A stretch of DNA of 64,000 nucleotides, taken from positions 8,899,241 through 8,963,240 of the forward strand of contig JAULJL010000010.1 in assembly GCA_030761205.1 (NCBI GenBank), in the 5' to 3' direction. Source of the stretch: Fremontodendron californicum. Its lineage: Eukaryota; Streptophyta; Magnoliopsida; Malvales; Malvaceae. Of the stretch, positions 60,579 to 64,000 are shown one piece after another. Below the pieces are notes generated by a model that was given only the letters and a program-made list of their open reading frames with translations, was not told the DNA's origin and searched no databases. How positions within the stretch are numbered: position 1 is the stretch's first letter; the number at the start of each line of letters is the position of its first letter. Both the position numbers and the translations under genes were made by a program.

Positions 60579-60640
60579 GTAAAATGAAATAATTGAAAGC
60601 TGTAAATCAATTGAAAACCGATTGAAAAGGATTGGGTGTT
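60579..60640 (-). repeat. Copia 5' LTR, segment upstream of the LINE
   Basis: Reads gtaaaatgaaataattgaaagc then caattgaaaaccgattg, matching 52617-52700 in the 3' LTR. Similarity fades after aaaaggatt, so the outermost LTR end is missing or mutated. Confidence 0.6.
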
Positions 60641-63600
60641 TAGAAAAAAATAAACTTTAGATTGTCAACATTGTTCAGGTGATTATATGATCCATGTTGT
60701 ATTTGGATTCAGGATTTATTTATAATATTAAATAAGCACACGTTTGTGTTTTTAAATACATCTTATAAATATATATATAGGACATAAAGGGAATCTCAAT
60801 AATGGAGAGCTCCTAGCAGAGATTAAAAAGACAATTAATACTTTACTAAAAATTAAATAAAAAAGAATTTGGGTTTAATCAGTTGATTCATATAATTATT
60901 TTTAAGAAGTAGTTTATAGTAGGTTTAAAATTTAAATCTTAAGATTTATTCTCAAATTACGATTTTTGTTTTATATATATAAAAAATTAAAAAAAAAAAA
61001 AAACAAACAACAAAAAAAATTCATTGGTATCAGTTTTCACTTTTCTCCCTTTTAGAATTTCTCAACTTTTATAACCTAAATGATGGATCATTTCTTTGCT
61101 TGTAAAAAAATAAAAAATAGAAATAATTGGCTCATTTATTTCTTCACTATTGGTATAATAATAAGATCATGGTGTTCATACTGTCAGCATTATGAGGCAA
61201 ATCATACTGGGTTCTACTTATTTTCCTGTGGAGTGCATAATGTAGAATAATTCATTGCTAAAATTAGGTGTCATATTCAAATGAGTAAAGTAATTCTGAA
61301 ATTTCAGAAAATATGGGAGAAAATTAACAAATTTGAGCTTTGATTGACATTATTTTAGTAAAATGGTTTTATGAAATAATCATTATTGTAAAAATTATTT
61401 ATTTGGCTGTTACTATTGTTACTTTTTTTTGCTTGTAGAAGTAAAAAGCATATTTTTCGATAAAAAGATGTTTTTTAATATATAATTAAAAAGTAAATTG
61501 TAATTTTTAAGAGAATGAAATAGTATTTTAATTTTATATAGAATAATTATGTTACAATTGATGTTATTTATTTATTTTTTTAAGTTTTAATAAGAAATAG
61601 CAAAATATAAGGACCAAACGATCCCAAGTGTTTCTACCACTACATATTGTAAATAATGATGCATTTTATAATGATTCATTTTTCATGATAGAAAAAGGTG
61701 CTATATAAATAAATATATATATATATATTCCAATTAATGGATTTCAAGGTTAAAAAAATTGGATAGGAGGTTGAATCAGTCAGATTTTTGATTTTTGGTT
61801 CAATCGATTAAATCGGTTTGATGATTTTTTTTTTATATATTGAAACATTAAATTTAATGTTAAATAAATATTAAATACAATTAATAATTTACAAAAATAT
61901 GTATTTGACTAAATGATATGATATTTAATATAAAATTAAATAGTTAAAGATTCAAATTTCATTAATTACAAATAAAATTTTTAAAAAAATAAAAAATATA
62001 TATAACCGATTTTTTATTAGTTCAATCCGGTTTTTACCAATTTTTAACCAATTGAATCAGTTTTATTCCGGTTTGATTAATGCTCGATTTAAATATATTA
62101 TCCGAATCGAACAAACAATTAATTTTTGATTCGATCGATCCAATTTTTTAATCAATGATGAATTTGTACATTATATAGAATATAAATGTGTATTCATTAC
62201 AGCAGTACTGAAATTACGGCTGCTAAGATTGTAATAATTAATGTCACAACTCATATCCAATTAATTGAAATTGAATGTAAATGATGTTTTGTTCCACATT
62301 TTTTCAGCAAACGGAAAATGAACAATGAATTGGAATAATTTGACAGGCAAATATTGAAAGGTCCCACATTCAAATGAATTAATGCGCGCTCTCTCTATAT
62401 ATTATTTAGAATCATAAATTGCCTACAAAAATCAAAATATTAAATTGGAACAGAGTTTAGTTTTTTTTAATAAATTAACAAAATTTAAGTCTTGAAAAAT
62501 AATTAGTGTTTGAATTTTTTTTTCACCGTTAAATAAATACTGACATGACAAATATCACTTAATAAAATCGTGACACGAGACAAAAATGTCATGTCAATAT
62601 TTACTCTAATATGCCATGTCATCATTAAAAGAAAAAAATTTCAAAAAATTTATAAAATTTCAAAAAAATTATAAAAAAATCTAAAAAATCCACAATTTTT
62701 TTAAAAAAAAAATCAAAAAGATTATAAAAAATAAAAAAATAGGAAAAATAAAAAAAATATGAAATTTTAAAAAAATCTAATGTGAAGGTTAAAGTTTATC
62801 ACTGTATTTTGATATATTTGAATTTTATCATTGTACTTTTATTTTTGGTAATTTTTTTTATCAAAACTAACGGAAATAAAATATTAATTTAATATATTTC
62901 AAATGATTTTAATAAAATAATAAATATAATGTACATATTTCATATGTAACAAATGTGTACACGTGGAGTGCCACGTTAGAATAAATTATTACTTATTTTT
63001 ATGAAATTTTATATTAAAATAAATATTTTTGAAATATTATCAAAATAATTTTTTAAAAAAACTAATTTTAAGTCATTTGTTCTTATGCCACTAAATTCTC
63101 TTTGCAAGCAAATGTACAAAAAGTAATTCATGTAATTTTTTTTTTAAGAAAATAATAACGATAAGTATTGTCATTCCTTATTTTCTTTAACTAATTTCAT
63201 GTTAATATTAAATGGTTGGTTAAATTTTAAGTCACTCAAGAGTTAACATGAAAAATATTTTTAGATTATAATTAACTTAAAAGTTGTGATAGAAAAAAGA
63301 AATTTCATAAACCATTTTTTAAAGAGAAAAATATTTTTGATGATAATAGATTAGCTTAAAAATCAATTATGAATCTAAAATGATATGATTAAACATGAAA
63401 ATTAGTAATTTTTAAAATGTTCAAAAACGGAGAGTCATTCTTTTTAACTTTTTTATTTGCTTTGAAAAAAACATTGTTTGTTTTCTTATTTCTTCTTCTT
63501 GTTTTGGATTAGAGGTCATTTTCCCTTGTAATGCTTCTTTTTCACAATTTACATGTCTTTTTAAAAAAAAAAAAAAAATTGGTTGTTGTTAGAAAAAAAG

Positions 63601-63824
63601 AAGAAGATTAATAACAGTTTCTATTAAATTTATATAAAATCTTTAAAAATAAAAATATAATGACAAAATTCAACTAAATTTAACTAATTCAAAGTATAAT
63701 AGCAAAATTTAATCTTTTATTATAATATAACGGCAAAATTACCTTTTATTCCAAAAAAAAAATCTCATTAGCATTTAACACATAAATTGTTTAAGGGGTC
63801 AAATTGATCTTATTTTCGAGTTTT

Positions 63825-63829
<5 letters not shown>
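60641..63829. other. AT-rich spacer, no gene
   Basis: No coding sequence on either strand. Many A/T homopolymers. A palindrome-prone patch with tgacatgacaaat and atgccatgtcatc lies near 62540-62625. A repeat remnant is listed separately at 61740-62150. Confidence 0.55.
61740..62150. mobile_element. Old hAT-like remnant, AACCGG/GGTT word
   Basis: Left: gaatcagtcag, ggttcaatcgattaaatcgg. Right: aaccgatttt, caatccggttttt, gttttattccggtttgatt, attcgatcgatccaatt. The layout (word-rich ends, AT core) matches the other reiterated-word elements, but inverted ends and duplications have decayed. Confidence 0.4.

Positions 63830-63864
<35 letters not shown>
63830..63864. repeat. (TA)n microsatellite
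   Basis: About 17 TA units close to the right edge. Confidence 0.85.
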
Positions 63865-63871
<7 letters not shown>

Positions 63872-64000
63872 GTGTATGAAGAGCAGATGATTTTTTTTTC
63901 CCTTTTTGTTTATCATATAAGAGTAGATTGGAAATATATGAAAATGAGAACAAATAATAATAATAATAATTTGGCGTGCGCTATAACACGAGCAAACAGA

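Larger units (their letters stand above)
52432..60640 (-). mobile_element. Decayed Ty1/Copia retrotransposon, 5' LTR split by a LINE
   Basis: Minus orientation. 3' LTR 52432-52721, polypurine GGGGGG just internal (plus-strand cccccc at 52726-52731). Remnants of RNase H (53270-54100) and gag (54110-54672) follow. The 5' LTR lies at 54681-54881, resuming at 60579 after a LINE. Protease, integrase and reverse transcriptase are missing, so most of pol was deleted. LTRs of about 290 bp beginning TGTTG and the gag motif DKLPSSWKDI fit Copia. The outer target duplication was not recovered; the right end is degenerate. Confidence 0.75.

Noticed and set aside
1..64000. CRISPR arrays, rRNA, functional tRNA genes, bacterial-type operons
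   Set aside because: None seen. The tRNA-like boxes at 32625-32672 belong to a SINE, and the tandem repeats lack CRISPR spacing.

Overview
The window is nuclear DNA of a flowering plant, most likely a eudicot. It is AT-rich, its genes have many GT-AG introns, and its protein families are plant types (plant mTERF, WNK kinase, TONSOKU). Four cellular genes sit among layers of transposable elements. The species cannot be named from the sequence alone.

Layout. 0-9.3 kb: a divergent gene pair. A GPI-anchor de-N-acetylase (PIG-L) lies on the minus strand at 2.2-4.8 kb, and its last exon was not found in the window. A single-exon organellar mTERF4 (BSM/RUG2) lies on the plus strand at 5.9-7.4 kb. 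A 656-bp hAT-like element sits to the left of PIG-L. 9.3-25 kb: an array of ACACGA-rich repeats split by a complete but decayed 14.3-kb Ty3/Gypsy element of the Tat/Ogre lineage. Its terminal TG/CA ends, perfect 5-bp target-site duplication and about 1-kb LTRs are all visible. The element carries gag-pol on the plus strand and a long plant-mobile-domain ORF on the minus strand, and its 5' LTR was later hit by a hAT-like element. 25-28 kb: AT-rich spacer with more hAT-like elements. 28.2-32.1 kb: a WNK kinase gene with its TATA box and a (GA)n leader; a one-base surplus in exon 6 breaks its frame. 32.5-33.4 kb: a SINE and a hAT-like element. 33.6-45.3 kb: an intact 20-exon TONSOKU gene with an E2F-type site in its promoter. 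45.5-52.2 kb: repeats, including a C-rich stretch, a hAT-like element holding a 9-bp-TSD MULE-type MITE, and a repeat-filled segment that looks like the terminal part of an Ogre-type LTR. 52.4-60.6 kb: a gutted Ty1/Copia element on the minus strand whose 5' LTR is split by a 5.7-kb L1-type LINE, also on the minus strand. 60.6-64 kb: AT-rich spacer with only repeat remnants.

The four host genes do not form a pathway: PIG-L acts in the ER, mTERF4 in organelles, WNK in signalling, and TONSOKU in replication-coupled chromatin repair. The strongest signal outside the genes is a set of short non-autonomous elements. Each is built from a different reiterated word (GGTACGTACC, CGGTTAACCGAA, CTCGAGCTCG, GGGCC, GCGCCTAGGCGC, TCGAGTCGAG). 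Several share a TAGRGGTG-like end, and five have perfect 8-bp target-site duplications, which is the hAT signature.
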